Shown piece after piece: positions 18,525 through 27,199 of a stretch of DNA of 64,000 nt. Under the pieces are notes generated by a model. The model was given only the letters and a program-made list of their open reading frames with translations, ran no database searches and was not told the DNA's origin. Position 1 is the first letter of the stretch. Each line of letters opens with the position of its first letter. Origin of the DNA: an uncultured Clostridia bacterium (GTDB lineage Bacteria > Bacillota > Clostridia > Christensenellales > UBA1242); contig CALWEJ010000007.1 in the NCBI GenBank assembly GCA_944377165.1, forward strand, positions 26,247 through 90,246. The letters run 5' to 3'. Made by a program: the position numbers and the translations under genes.

Positions 18525-19106
18525 TTATAATCGTTTAATTGTGTATGCTAGAAAGTGCTTGCTATCATACTCTAATTTATATTTGTCGTACTTAAACTTT
18601 GGATAATGTTCTGGGTGCGGATTTCTAAATTTCTTTTTCTTAATAATTTTAAAGCCCTTTTCCTTCAAGTATTCTTCAATATATCTAAAGTGAACGCACG
18701 GGTCTTCTAATACGTCAATAATTATATAATAATCTGACTTAATATCCATAATATGACCGAACATACTTTCAAAAGAATTATTGAAATGTAGAGCTTCGCC
18801 TAGCGACAAATGTACTAGACATAAATCATATTGTTTCCTAAAAGTTGTTTCACAAATGTTGGCTTCAACTGTTTCTAGTCGGTCACTATCAATAGAATTT
18901 TCTAGCATATTTTTCTTTCTATTGTCACCCGGAAAAATTACAGCATCTACCTTAGCAGTAGGAAAATATTTCAACAAAATACTTGCACTAACTTTACCGC
19001 TACCCGCGTCGATAACTTTCTTTATCTCATCTTTTTTTAGCGGTTTAATCATAGTGTGTACCATTCTATCGTGTATTGTTTTAGATGTATCAAACAATTT
19101 TTCCAT
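18525..19106 (-). CDS. Putative class I SAM-dependent methyltransferase
   Basis: A 193-residue protein with a Rossmann-type start VIDAGSGKVSASILLKYFP (motif I, about residues 31-49), a second strand with acidic end (VDAVIFPGD), and LCLVHLSLGEALHF resembling motif IV. This order fits a class I methyltransferase fold. No substrate motif is recognised. It overlaps nothing but follows the 129-residue unknown gene closely, and precedes metG. Last part of the typA-dnaB operon by spacing. Assignment is by fold pattern only. Confidence 0.6.
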   Translation of the reverse strand: MEKLFDTSKTIHDRMVHTMIKPLKKDEIKKVIDAGSGKVSASILLKYFPTAKVDAVIFPGDNRKKNMLENSIDSDRLETVEANICETTFRKQYDLCLVHLSLGEALHFNNSFESMFGHIMDIKSDYYIIIDVLEDPCVHFRYIEEYLKEKGFKIIKKKKFRNPHPEHYPKFKYDKYKLEYDSKHFLAYTIKRL

Positions 19107-19123
19107 ATACCCCTACCTTTTAA

Positions 19124-19498
19124 TTATGGAAGATTTAATTTTGAATTTAAGTTGCTAGCCTTATATTCTTCATATTTCATAACTACACAAGTTGGACCGT
19201 GCTCGCGCAACTCGTCTAACATATCTGGAAATAATTTATCTAACTTGTTTAAAAAGGAAAATTTGTGCTTAGATTTCAGTAATTTTCTCACCGCATCATT
19301 GTCCATTTCTCTATGTCTACCCAAGAAATACCATAAATGTGCAATTTGATAGTACTGTAAATCGGTTAAGAATTTAAATTCGTTCTCGCTAAAGTTTGCA
19401 TACGGACTTTTAAGTTCTTTCCGCTCAGCGACAATATCCGCATTCTTTTTTGCATTTTTCAAATATGTAGTTAGTTCGCGTATTAAAGTCTTTTCCAT
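19124..19498 (-). CDS. Hypothetical protein in dnaB-dtd operon
   Basis: About 124 residues starting MEKTLIRELTTYLKNAKK. A TTG five codons upstream (19513) overlaps the dtd stop and keeps the frame open, but GAAGGAAAA stands at the right distance before the ATG at 19498, so I choose that. The protein is helical, with FLTDLQYYQIAHLWYFLGRHREMD and a Cys (GPTCVV). No membrane segment, no family recognised. Its place between dtd and the methyltransferase gene, with minimal spacing, says it is co-transcribed with them. Confidence 0.6.
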   Translation of the reverse strand: MEKTLIRELTTYLKNAKKNADIVAERKELKSPYANFSENEFKFLTDLQYYQIAHLWYFLGRHREMDNDAVRKLLKSKHKFSFLNKLDKLFPDMLDELREHGPTCVVMKYEEYKASNLNSKLNLP

Positions 19499-19509
19499 AT
19501 GATTTTCCT

Positions 19510-19944
19510 TCAATATTCTTTATAGATTGTGACCGGCCCGTCTAGGGTTGTTTCTATCATCATATCTTCGCCGAATGCACCTAATTTTACTTTCACACCA
19601 AGTGAAGTTAATTCGTCGGCGAGTTTTAGATAGAGCGATTTTGCTTGCGTTTTATCTGCTGATAAACTGAAATCTGGTCTTGCGCCTGTCCCTGAGCCTG
19701 TACATAAAGTAAAATTAGATACAAGCAAAACTTCGCCGTTTATATTAAGCACACTATCATTCAATTTATTATCGCGCTCAAAGATTCGTATAGTCGCGAT
19801 TTTGTTAGCGCAATGTTTAACTTGTTCCATTCCGTCGCCCTTGCATACTCCTACAAGCACAATTAGCCCTTTACCAATTTCGCTAATAAGCTCGCCACTG
19901 ACGGTAAGTTTTGCTGACTTCACTCTTTCAATAACTATTCGCAT
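19510..19944 (-). CDS. dtd: D-aminoacyl-tRNA deacylase
   Basis: Removes D-amino acids wrongly attached to tRNA. The 144-residue length and the sequence MRIVIERVKSAKLTV, LIVLVGVCKGD, NFTLCTGSGTGARPDFS (the family's SQFTL-like active-site strand; here the first residues are NFTLC) and the GPVT segment at the end (DGPVTIYKEY) are typical of DTD1. The usual NSGPVT becomes LDGPVT, keeping the Gly-Pro pair that recognises the D-amino acid. It sits between yqeY (5-base gap) and the unknown gene it overlaps. Confidence 0.93.
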   Translation of the reverse strand: MRIVIERVKSAKLTVSGELISEIGKGLIVLVGVCKGDGMEQVKHCANKIATIRIFERDNKLNDSVLNINGEVLLVSNFTLCTGSGTGARPDFSLSADKTQAKSLYLKLADELTSLGVKVKLGAFGEDMMIETTLDGPVTIYKEY

Positions 19945-19949
19945 AGCCT

Positions 19950-20369
19950 TTATCCGCGCGCTATTTTATTAACAAGGCTCATATCAACTTTACCTTTAAA
20001 GTTAGCGCTAAAATGTTTCATAACAGCGCCTAGTGACTTATCATCAAGTTTAGTGATTTCTGCCTTAATCTCTTCTTCACTCATCATCTTAGGAAGATAT
20101 TTTTCAATGATTTGTTTTTGTTTTTCTATATTTTCCGCTTCTTCCGCGTTTCCAGCCTTGATATAGTTTTCTTTTTCTTCAGTTAATTCCTTTTGAGTCT
20201 TTTGCAAAATAGCGATGACGTCCGCGTCTGTTTGCTCTTTGCCTTTTTCTTTAAGTTCAATATTGTTTAATAAAACTTTATTCATAACTACGCCATAAAT
20301 TGCGCGCGCCAAACTATCGTGTTCTTTCATTGCCATTAAATTTGCTTTCTTAATCTCATCAATAATCAT
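19950..20369 (-). CDS. yqeY: GatB/YqeY-domain protein
   Basis: A 139-residue YqeY protein: MIIDEIKKANLMAMKEHD at the start, a central charged helix (EKQKQIIEKYLPKMMSEEEI) and the final GKVDMSLVNKIARG, which is the family's hallmark end. The domain is related to the tail of GatB, the tRNA-dependent amidotransferase subunit, and is thought to bind tRNA, though the function of stand-alone YqeY is not established. Located in the operon with dtd, another tRNA-quality gene; AAAGGAGAGAGT precedes the ATG. Confidence 0.92.
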   Translation of the reverse strand: MIIDEIKKANLMAMKEHDSLARAIYGVVMNKVLLNNIELKEKGKEQTDADVIAILQKTQKELTEEKENYIKAGNAEEAENIEKQKQIIEKYLPKMMSEEEIKAEITKLDDKSLGAVMKHFSANFKGKVDMSLVNKIARG

Positions 20370-20380
20370 ACTCTCTCCTT

Positions 20381-20806
20381 TTATCTTTCTCTAAATTTTT
20401 TAGAAAGTTTAATAAATTCATTATAGAAGTATTCAAATTCATTCTCGTTTGCTATATGTGTAAAATCAATTTTCTCTTTTGTGGCAGAATTACAAATATA
20501 TTTTATATGAAATATATATTCATTTTTGTTTTTAGTACAATCTATTTTTAAATATGGTTCTATTGTATCTAAGAAACAATGGTCTATCTCTTGATTTTTT
20601 AGTTTTGTCAATTTGTCAACAAAATCAGTTAGTTCCATTGAAAGTACACACGCACGTGAATATTTATCCACATAATCTAAATCGTCATACTTGATAGTAA
20701 TAATCAACCAATTATTATCCCAATGCTCGCCGTTTTCTTTATACTCAAATTCATAACCTGATATATCAATATCTAAAGTATAGCCTTTTTCATTTACGAA
20801 TGTTAT
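20381..20806 (-). CDS. WapI-family immunity-like protein, non-AUG start
   Basis: Reading back from a TTG at 20707 the frame stays open to a stop at about 20824, and the upstream part reads GYEFEYKENGEHWDNNWL, which belongs to the protein: WDxNWL followed by ELTDFVDKL and DTIEPYLKI is the pattern I associate with the WapI-type immunity family (about 140 residues). No ATG, GTG or TTG occurs in the extension; a good ribosome site GGAG (20815-20812) stands five bases before an ATA at 20806, giving 141 residues. Either ATA is used, or the start was lost and TTG 20707 gives a shortened protein. Located between dnaB and yqeY. No toxin partner is visible nearby. Confidence 0.55.
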   Translation of the reverse strand: MTFVNEKGYTLDIDISGYEFEYKENGEHWDNNWLIITIKYDDLDYVDKYSRACVLSMELTDFVDKLTKLKNQEIDHCFLDTIEPYLKIDCTKNKNEYIFHIKYICNSATKEKIDFTHIANENEFEYFYNEFIKLSKKFRER

Positions 20807-20832
20807 TATTTCTCCTATAAATTACGCTTACT

Positions 20833-22269
20833 TTATTCTTTAAACACGTCGTCTATGTCGTCGTTAGCAACAGGTGTTAAGACAACGTCTTTTTGTACTT
20901 TGCTAGTATTTTTTGTGTATAAAGTGTCTTTCCCCGGCTCGTAGAATTGTGTATATTCGCTTCTCCACTTAATAGGAATAGTTCCGCGCATACCATTTCT
21001 ATGCTTTGCGATAACTAGCGAATAATCTAGCGCGTCGTCGTCGCTATTTTCGTCCGCATCTTTACTTGCAATATCTGCTATAAACATAACAATATCTGCA
21101 TCTTGTTCGATACTACCTGACTCTCTAAGGTCACTTAATTGCGGAGTCTTATCTGTACGTTTCTCGCTCTCACGGTTTAATTGTGAAAGTAAGATTATAG
21201 GGACTTCTAGTTCACGTGCAGCAAGCTTAATTGCACGTGTAAATTCTGCGACTTCTTGCTGACGATTGACTTCTTTGCCTTCATTCTTACTTTTCATAAG
21301 TTGAAGATAGTCAATAATGACCATATCTAGCCCATTTTGCGCCTTTAATCTACGGCATTTAGATAGTATATCTGCTGGAGTGACATTTGTAGTGTCGTCT
21401 ATATATATATTTGAATTTTCTAATATTTTCTTTGTTTCAAAAAGTGTAGCCCAAACGTTATTGTCTTTCGTCCCGCCCTTAATTAAGTTCATATCGACTC
21501 TACCGGTCGAACAAATGAAACGTTGTGCAACTTGTAAACTTGACATTTCTAGGTCGAACATTGCAATAGATTTTCCGTACTTCAATGCTGCGTTTACTGC
21601 GAAATTCACGGCAAGAGTAGTTTTACCAATACCCGGACGCGCCGCAATGATAATAAGTTCACCCGGTTTAAATCCGTTTGTATATCTATCAAGTGTAGGG
21701 AAGCCAACTTTAATACCCATATTTGCATTAGGGTCAATCGAGATTTTTTCCATTAAATCAATAGCCTCCGTCACCCCTTTACGAATATGCTCAAGTGTAT
21801 TTGTGCGCTTAGTTTGTGCTATATCAAAAATAGTTTTTTCTGCGTTCGCTAGAACGTAATCAGCAGTATTTCCTTCGAAAGCTTCATTGATAATTCTTTG
21901 ACTAGCATCAATGACTTGTCGCAAAATACTGTCATTCCTGATTATATCCATATAATGCTTATAGTTAGCCGCGCTTGGTACAAAGTTAGTTAAATCAGTG
22001 ATATAACTAAGCCCACCAACTTCTTCTAACTCACCCTTTTTAGTAAGTGCTGTGCTAACTGTGACGTAATCAATAGGCACACCTGACGAATAAATATCTA
22101 GCATTGCCTTATAAATTTTCTTATGCGCGGTAGAATAAAAATCGTTTTCATTCAGTTGCGGAAAGACGTCCGCACACGCATCGCTTGAAATGAAAAGTGA
22201 GCCAAGCAGACTTTGCTCAGCTTCCAAATCATTAGGCATAATTCTAGGTTTAGATAAATTCTTTTCCAT
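20833..22269 (-). CDS. dnaB: Replicative DNA helicase
   Basis: Hexameric helicase that unwinds DNA at the replication fork. N-terminal domain starts PNDLEAEQSLLGSLFISSDA; the RecA-like motor has Walker A AARPGIGKTTLAVN (about residue 208), Walker B VIIDYLQLM (about 320), LLSQLNRESEKR and SDLRESGSIEQDADIV, all classical DnaB motifs. The 478-residue length shows no intein or insertion. It lies in the typA operon, eight bases behind a small membrane protein gene. Confidence 0.96.
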   Translation of the reverse strand: MEKNLSKPRIMPNDLEAEQSLLGSLFISSDACADVFPQLNENDFYSTAHKKIYKAMLDIYSSGVPIDYVTVSTALTKKGELEEVGGLSYITDLTNFVPSAANYKHYMDIIRNDSILRQVIDASQRIINEAFEGNTADYVLANAEKTIFDIAQTKRTNTLEHIRKGVTEAIDLMEKISIDPNANMGIKVGFPTLDRYTNGFKPGELIIIAARPGIGKTTLAVNFAVNAALKYGKSIAMFDLEMSSLQVAQRFICSTGRVDMNLIKGGTKDNNVWATLFETKKILENSNIYIDDTTNVTPADILSKCRRLKAQNGLDMVIIDYLQLMKSKNEGKEVNRQQEVAEFTRAIKLAARELEVPIILLSQLNRESEKRTDKTPQLSDLRESGSIEQDADIVMFIADIASKDADENSDDDALDYSLVIAKHRNGMRGTIPIKWRSEYTQFYEPGKDTLYTKNTSKVQKDVVLTPVANDDIDDVFKE

Positions 22270-22277
22270 CTTTCCTC

Positions 22278-22541
22278 CTACTTAAATACGTCCTTTTTAT
22301 CTTCTAATATTTCGCTATCTTTTTTGCGTTTTTCTTTCGCGCGCACAATGAGTTCTTCAATGAGTACCACTATACCCATTATAAGTACGAAAATCGCTAT
22401 TTGCAACGCGTCGCTCGTTATAATATTACGCATAAGAAAAGCAAAAATAAGAAGAAACGGCAAAGTCCACAAAACAGTAATCGCAATACGCTTTGCGACT
22501 CTCATAAAACTTTGCGCTATTTCTTCATTATTATTTTTCAT
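22278..22541 (-). CDS. Small two-helix membrane protein
   Basis: An 87-residue protein with two hydrophobic helices (about 18-37 and 46-64) and charged ends, typical of a small inner-membrane hairpin. The ATG overlaps the typA stop, so it is translationally coupled, and dnaB follows after eight bases. No family recognised. Given the coupling on both sides it is very probably a real gene; function unknown. Confidence 0.65.
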   Translation of the reverse strand: MKNNNEEIAQSFMRVAKRIAITVLWTLPFLLIFAFLMRNIITSDALQIAIFVLIMGIVVLIEELIVRAKEKRKKDSEILEDKKDVFK

Positions 22542-24358
22542 TATATCTCCGCGTTAGGTTTTCTACTCTTAGCACGTAATGAGTGGTCAAGTATGCGTTT
22601 CCTAATTCTTATAGACTTCGGTGTCACTTCAACTAATTCGTCGTCTGAAATAAATTCAAGCGCTTCTTCTAGTGTTAAAGGTTGAATAGGAGTAAGTCTA
22701 AGTGCTTCATCGCTCGAACTTGAACGTGTGTTTGTAAGTTGCTTTTTCTTACATACATTAACGACAATATCTTCGCCTTTAGGGTTAGCGCCAACGACTT
22801 CGCCCATATATACTTTTTCGCCCGGCTTTACAAGTAATCTTCCGCGACCTTGTGCATTGAATAGACCGTAAGTAATTGCTTCTCCCGTTTCGTATGAAAT
22901 CAACGAACCGAATGTTCTTCCTCCAATTTCTCCCTTATATGGTTGATAACTATCAAATACACTAGACATTACACCTTCACCGCGTGTATCTGTAAGCATC
23001 TGTGATTTATAGCCAAATAGTCCTCTACTTGGAACTAAGAATTGCAAACGCATTCTGCTTCCGATAGGTGACATATCTAATAACTCACCTTTCTTAGTAC
23101 CCATTGACTGCATTATTGTACCGACGCAATCTTCTGGCACGTCAAGCACAACTTTATCTATAGGCTCGCACTTCACCCCGTCAATCATTTTAAATAATAC
23201 ACGTGGACGGCTTACTTGGAATTCGTAATCATCTCTGCGCATATTTTCAATCAAAATAGATAGGTGCATTTCTCCACGACCGCGCACTTTGAATTGGTCA
23301 GCGGTATCTCCGTCTTGTACTTGTAAAGACAAATCTTTAACGGCCTCTTTATATAGTCTATCTTTGATATGACGGCTAGTCACATATTTTCCTTCCTTGC
23401 CTGCGAATGGACTATCGTTAACCATAAATGTCATTTCAACACTAGGTTCACTAATCTTCACGAAAGGTAGTGCCTGCATTTCACTACTTTCGCTAACTGT
23501 ATCTCCGATAGTTATATCTGGAATACCTGCTAGACAAATAATATCACCTGCTAAGCCTTCTTCGATAGGGTCACGTTTAAGTCCGTCAAAGTTAAAGATA
23601 TTTACGACTTTCCCAGAATAGCGCTTTGAAGAATCAAAATAGTTCATAATATAAACTGTTTGATTGAGTTTTACGTGCCCTGACTCTACTTTACCAACTG
23701 CTAATTTACCTAAATAATCGTTTTGCTCAGTAGAAGATATTAGCATTTGGAAAGGTGCATTGACGTCTGTCTTAGGTGGGTCAATATGATTAACAATCGC
23801 TTGGAAAAGTGGCTCCATATTAATGCCCGGCTTTTTATAATCAGTCGTTGCAACACCTGCACGTGCTGAAGCATAAATTATTGGGCTATTTAACTGCTCA
23901 TCACTCGCGTTAAGATCGAGCATAAGCTCAAGTACTTCATCTGCGACTACGTCTAAGCGCGCATCTGGACGGTCAATCTTGTTTATAACTATGACTACTT
24001 TTAAGTTAAGTTCGAGCGCTTTTTCAAGTACAAAACGAGTCTGAGGCATTGGACCTTCGAACGCGTCAACGACAAGCAACACTCCGTCCACCATTTTTAA
24101 TACACGTTCAACTTCTCCGCCGAAGTCTGCGTGTCCGGGAGTATCAACGATGTTAATCTTAACACCCTTGTAAAATGCAGAACAGTTTTTACTTAAAATT
24201 GTAATACCTCTTTCTCTCTCAAGTGCATTAGAGTCCATCACTCTATCTTGCACTTCTTGGTTATCACGAAAAATTCCGCCTTGTTTAAGTAAGGCGTTTA
24301 CTAGGCTGGTCTTACCGTGGTCTACGTGTGCTATAATTGCAATATTTCTAATTTCCAT
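22541..24358 (-). CDS. typA: Ribosome-associated GTPase TypA/BipA
   Basis: A translational GTPase related to EF-G that helps ribosome assembly and stress adaptation. G-domain motifs: [14 protein letters not shown] (G1), [11 protein letters not shown] (G2 region), [15 protein letters not shown] (G3), INKIDRPDA (G4). The 605-residue length with the C-terminal region [18 protein letters not shown] and [12 protein letters not shown] is diagnostic of TypA. First gene of the long minus-strand operon; CTTTTAAAAGGAATGACTT precedes the ATG. Confidence 0.96.
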   Translation of the reverse strand: MEIRNIAIIAHVDHGKTSLVNALLKQGGIFRDNQEVQDRVMDSNALERERGITILSKNCSAFYKGVKINIVDTPGHADFGGEVERVLKMVDGVLLVVDAFEGPMPQTRFVLEKALELNLKVVIVINKIDRPDARLDVVADEVLELMLDLNASDEQLNSPIIYASARAGVATTDYKKPGINMEPLFQAIVNHIDPPKTDVNAPFQMLISSTEQNDYLGKLAVGKVESGHVKLNQTVYIMNYFDSSKRYSGKVVNIFNFDGLKRDPIEEGLAGDIICLAGIPDITIGDTVSESSEMQALPFVKISEPSVEMTFMVNDSPFAGKEGKYVTSRHIKDRLYKEAVKDLSLQVQDGDTADQFKVRGRGEMHLSILIENMRRDDYEFQVSRPRVLFKMIDGVKCEPIDKVVLDVPEDCVGTIMQSMGTKKGELLDMSPIGSRMRLQFLVPSRGLFGYKSQMLTDTRGEGVMSSVFDSYQPYKGEIGGRTFGSLISYETGEAITYGLFNAQGRGRLLVKPGEKVYMGEVVGANPKGEDIVVNVCKKKQLTNTRSSSSDEALRLTPIQPLTLEEALEFISDDELVEVTPKSIRIRKRILDHSLRAKSRKPNAEI

Positions 24359-24815
24359 AAGTCATTCCTTTTAAAATACAATATATACTACCACAAAACA
24401 AAAAAAATAGCAATAATTATAACAAAATAAAGTATATAAATAATCAAATAAATTAATAAATAATATTATAATTTTATTTATGATATAAACATACTAGACA
24501 AAATAAAATACATTTACTTTAAACTTTATGATAAACAAACTAAGTATAGGCTCATCTTTTGAACGAAATTTAGTTCAACTTATTAATTATTATAAATATA
24601 AAAATATTTAAATTGCTATTAGAGATAAAAATAATTCCATTCTAATTAAAAATCTAATTAAAAATATTGTAATAATTTATATATTTATTATTTTTAGCTA
24701 AAATTGTTGATACTATTAACAAAATATTAAAAAACTACTATAAAATAGTTGATTTTTTGTGCGCTATTTGATAGCATTTTTATAGTTGAAGTTTTCAACA
24801 AGAAAGGAGAAAATT
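24359..24815 (+). promoter_or_regulatory. Gap with HU promoter
   Basis: Between divergent typA and HU. A plus-strand promoter TTGATT (24749-24754), 17-base spacer, TAGCAT (24772-24777) precedes AGAAAGGAG and the HU start. A small perfect inverted repeat ACTAT-AAA-ATAGT lies just before it (about 24736-24748). The rest is A/T-rich without supported genes. Confidence 0.5.
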
Positions 24816-25100
24816 ATGAATACAATTAGTACAGGGGATTTCATTAAACAAGTAGCAGATGCATCAGGTTGCACTCAAGCTCAAGTTAAAACTATCTTGA
24901 ACGCTGCCGGCGAGCAAATTAAGACTAATTTAAAAGACGGTAAGGAAATGCATTTCATTGGCTACTTTAACGTTGGTATTAAGGCTAAAAAAGCAGGCGT
25001 TAAACTTAACCCATTCACTGGCGAAAAGATTAAAATCGCAGCTTGCAAAGTACCTACAGTTAAATTAAGCGCTACATTCAAGAAATTGTTGAAAAAATAG
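24816..25100 (+). CDS. HU-family DNA-binding protein
   Basis: A 94-residue nucleoid protein of the HU/IHF fold. An in-frame ATG lies at 24786, but AGAAAGGAG at 24801-24809 points to ATG 24816 (MNTISTGDFIKQVA). The signature region (HFIGYFNVGIKAKKAGVKLNPFTGEKIKI, about residues 48-77) has the beta arm; the canonical RNP of the arm tip is replaced by LNPFTG, still with the DNA-intercalating Pro. HU normally has 90 residues. A perfect terminator follows immediately, so it is monocistronic. Confidence 0.93.
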   Translation: MNTISTGDFIKQVADASGCTQAQVKTILNAAGEQIKTNLKDGKEMHFIGYFNVGIKAKKAGVKLNPFTGEKIKIAACKVPTVKLSATFKKLLKK

Positions 25101-25128
25101 AAGACGAATTTATTTCGTCTTTTTTTTT
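25101..25128 (+). terminator. Terminator of HU
   Basis: AAGACGAA (25101-25108) pairs with TTCGTCTT (25114-25121), followed by at least seven T. Confidence 0.9.
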
Positions 25129-25206
25129 ATAAAATTTTTGTTTTATGATAAATTCATTTGTAATTTTGCATTTTTTTGCTATAATAATTTTAATTAAGGG
25201 GGAAAT

Positions 25207-26034
25207 ATGTTAGAAGAATTTGCATTGCTTGCAAGTTTATTTAGTATTGTTATAGCAATATTTGCAATTATTATTTTACTATTAAAAAAGAATGTCACCG
25301 ATATTTTAAATAAAGATGTGATTTTATTTGATAAGAATTTTGATATTAAAAAGCGCGCTATAGATAAGTCATTTGAAGTGCTAGACGAATTAAATCGTGC
25401 AGGTTCGAGTATAATTAAAAATGCCGAGTTTAAGTCAAAAGCAGTCGCTTGCTATAATGAATTATTGTGTGTAATCGGCAACATAAAAATTGTTGACGAA
25501 TTTTACTCGCTTGCAATTAGCGGAGAAAAGCCTCTAGATGACAATGTTATCGCGCGATATAAACTCGATTGCAGAAAGGACATTGGTTTTAGAATTAAAG
25601 GTTCTGCCACTTTAAATGAAATTAACCTTGCAGAGAAAAAGAAAACAAAAACCAAAAATTTCAGCAAAAAAGGTAAAGATAGCGGAATCAAGACAATAAG
25701 CGAGCAACCTAAGAATAATGAACCTACCAAGAATGAGCAAGCGGAAAAACCTACAAACTCCAATAATGCAAATCCAGCTCAAGTACAAAACACTAATATT
25801 AGACCTAATACTTCAACGCCAAATAACGTTCAACCTAACATACCTAAGCCTAATATTAATACAACACAAACTAATACTCAACCTAACCCTACAATCGTGC
25901 GTCCTACTCAAAACGCGAATCCAACTACTAACATAAATAGTAAGCCACTTTCTTCTCCTACACAAAATGCCACACAAAATGATAAGAACATAGAGTCAGA
26001 AGAAAAACATCGCGGAAGACCAAAAAAAAGTTAG
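25207..26034 (+). CDS. Membrane-anchored protein with Asn/Pro/Thr-rich tail and AT-hook-like end
   Basis: A 275-residue protein. Residues 5-27 form a single N-terminal membrane helix; 28-150 is a helical soluble domain; from about 160 to 265 it is low-complexity, rich in Asn, Pro, Thr and Gln; the last residues HRGRPKK match an AT-hook core (RGRP flanked by basic residues). With the basic residues after the helix the soluble part is expected in the cytoplasm. Promoter: extended -10 TGCTATAAT (25177-25185); ribosome site AAGGGGGAAAT. Next to HU but separated by a terminator. No family recognised; a membrane-DNA tether is only a hypothesis. Confidence 0.7.
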   Translation: MLEEFALLASLFSIVIAIFAIIILLLKKNVTDILNKDVILFDKNFDIKKRAIDKSFEVLDELNRAGSSIIKNAEFKSKAVACYNELLCVIGNIKIVDEFYSLAISGEKPLDDNVIARYKLDCRKDIGFRIKGSATLNEINLAEKKKTKTKNFSKKGKDSGIKTISEQPKNNEPTKNEQAEKPTNSNNANPAQVQNTNIRPNTSTPNNVQPNIPKPNINTTQTNTQPNPTIVRPTQNANPTTNINSKPLSSPTQNATQNDKNIESEEKHRGRPKKS

Positions 26035-26036
26035 TA

Positions 26037-26070
26037 AAAATCGCCCAAATTTAATAGGGCGATTTTTTAC
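26037..26070 (+). terminator. Terminator behind the AT-hook membrane protein
   Basis: AAAATCGCCC (26037-26046) pairs with GGGCGATTTT (26057-26066), followed by T. On the minus strand it could also end the YcxB-like gene pair. Confidence 0.88.
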
Positions 26071-26094
26071 AATTAATTTATTAATTATGACCAT

Positions 26095-26643
26095 TTACTT
26101 GCTTATCTTCGTAATGCCGGACTTGGCATATTTTTCGATTAATTTTCTAAATAAATCAATTTCTCCAACAAACGCGTCTTTCTTTACCATAATGAATTTG
26201 TTTTTATTAAACACTAATATGAAATCACTATTGTCTTCGCCTGCTGAAGTAAGTGTATTGAGCTCTATAATCTCTTTATTAGTCATTTCTTCGTTTTTAT
26301 AAAACTCGACAACGCATCTATTTTCGTCGATAGAAACAATCATATAGTCTTTATCCGCTAGACTCTCATTATATATCTTTTTTGAAGCACTCGCTTGTAT
26401 ATTCGGAATAAGCAACATAAAGATTAAAACCCAAAGCAAAATAAAATCCAATGTCAATCCTAGTGTGTCAATATTCCCTGAAAGTGCGTCTAAAATATTA
26501 CCAATAAACAAACACGTGAGCCCTATGCTTATCAAAACTATAGAAAGTATCCAGCAAACTTTCCATTGTCTATTGCTCCACAAGACGAATTTCGCTGCTT
26601 TCGAATTATCTTCTAGAGTTAATTTATATTTACAACTAAACAT
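26095..26643 (-). CDS. YcxB-like membrane protein (copy 1)
   Basis: A 182-residue protein with two central membrane helices (about 30-50 and 64-85) and a soluble C-terminal part (DYMIVSIDEN...LVFNKNKFIMVKKDAF) resembling the YcxB-like C-terminal domain: a short beta sheet ending in a basic/aromatic strand. It is a clear paralogue of the next gene (same MFxCKYKxxLED start and same layout). The two are five bases apart and sit downstream of the giant surface protein, so they are probably one operon: trxB, giant protein, two YcxB-like. Function of the family is unknown. Confidence 0.7.
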   Translation of the reverse strand: MFSCKYKLTLEDNSKAAKFVLWSNRQWKVCWILSIVLISIGLTCLFIGNILDALSGNIDTLGLTLDFILLWVLIFMLLIPNIQASASKKIYNESLADKDYMIVSIDENRCVVEFYKNEEMTNKEIIELNTLTSAGEDNSDFILVFNKNKFIMVKKDAFVGEIDLFRKLIEKYAKSGITKISK

Positions 26644-26648
26644 AATAC

Positions 26649-27191
26649 CTACCTTTTATTATTTATTGCTTTACTCATAGATTTTTCTAAATGCGCTTTG
26701 AGTTTATTAATATCACCCGTAATATTTGCTTTACGAAGGCAAACATATTCAACTTTATTGAAAACTAAAATAATTCTATCATTATCTTCAAGAAAACTTG
26801 TAAGCGCGCGCAAAGAATGTACATTCTTAGCCATTTCCTGCTCGTCCTTATACATAGTTTCAGTACATAAGTCTTTATCAATCTTGATTAATAAATAATC
26901 CATATCAGCAAGTTTTTGTTTGTTATATGCTTTCTTTTGTCCGCGCACTAATATAATCGGCATTAGAATATAGATAAATTCAAGTATTACAAGTGCACAT
27001 AATAGCACTATATCCCACACGATTGAATTATGATTAACTATATCTAAGACGAGCAATGCAATCATCGCGACTATTAATATTGGTATTAGAATCGCGATGA
27101 TTTTATCTTGCTTCCTCTTTTGTGATTTATAAACATATTTTGAACTAATAATGCTATCTTCTAATTCAAATTTATATTTGCATTCAAACAT
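26649..27191 (-). CDS. YcxB-like membrane protein (copy 2)
   Basis: A 180-residue paralogue of the neighbouring gene: MFECKYKFELEDS start, two membrane helices (about 33-50 and 58-80), then DYLLIKIDKDLCTETMYK and IILVFNKVEYVCLRKANI in the same positions. Tandem duplication followed by strong divergence. It starts nine bases after the stop of the giant surface protein with AGGAGGCTAA upstream. Role unknown. Confidence 0.7.
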   Translation of the reverse strand: MFECKYKFELEDSIISSKYVYKSQKRKQDKIIAILIPILIVAMIALLVLDIVNHNSIVWDIVLLCALVILEFIYILMPIILVRGQKKAYNKQKLADMDYLLIKIDKDLCTETMYKDEQEMAKNVHSLRALTSFLEDNDRIILVFNKVEYVCLRKANITGDINKLKAHLEKSMSKAINNKR

Positions 27192-27199
27192 TTAGCCTC

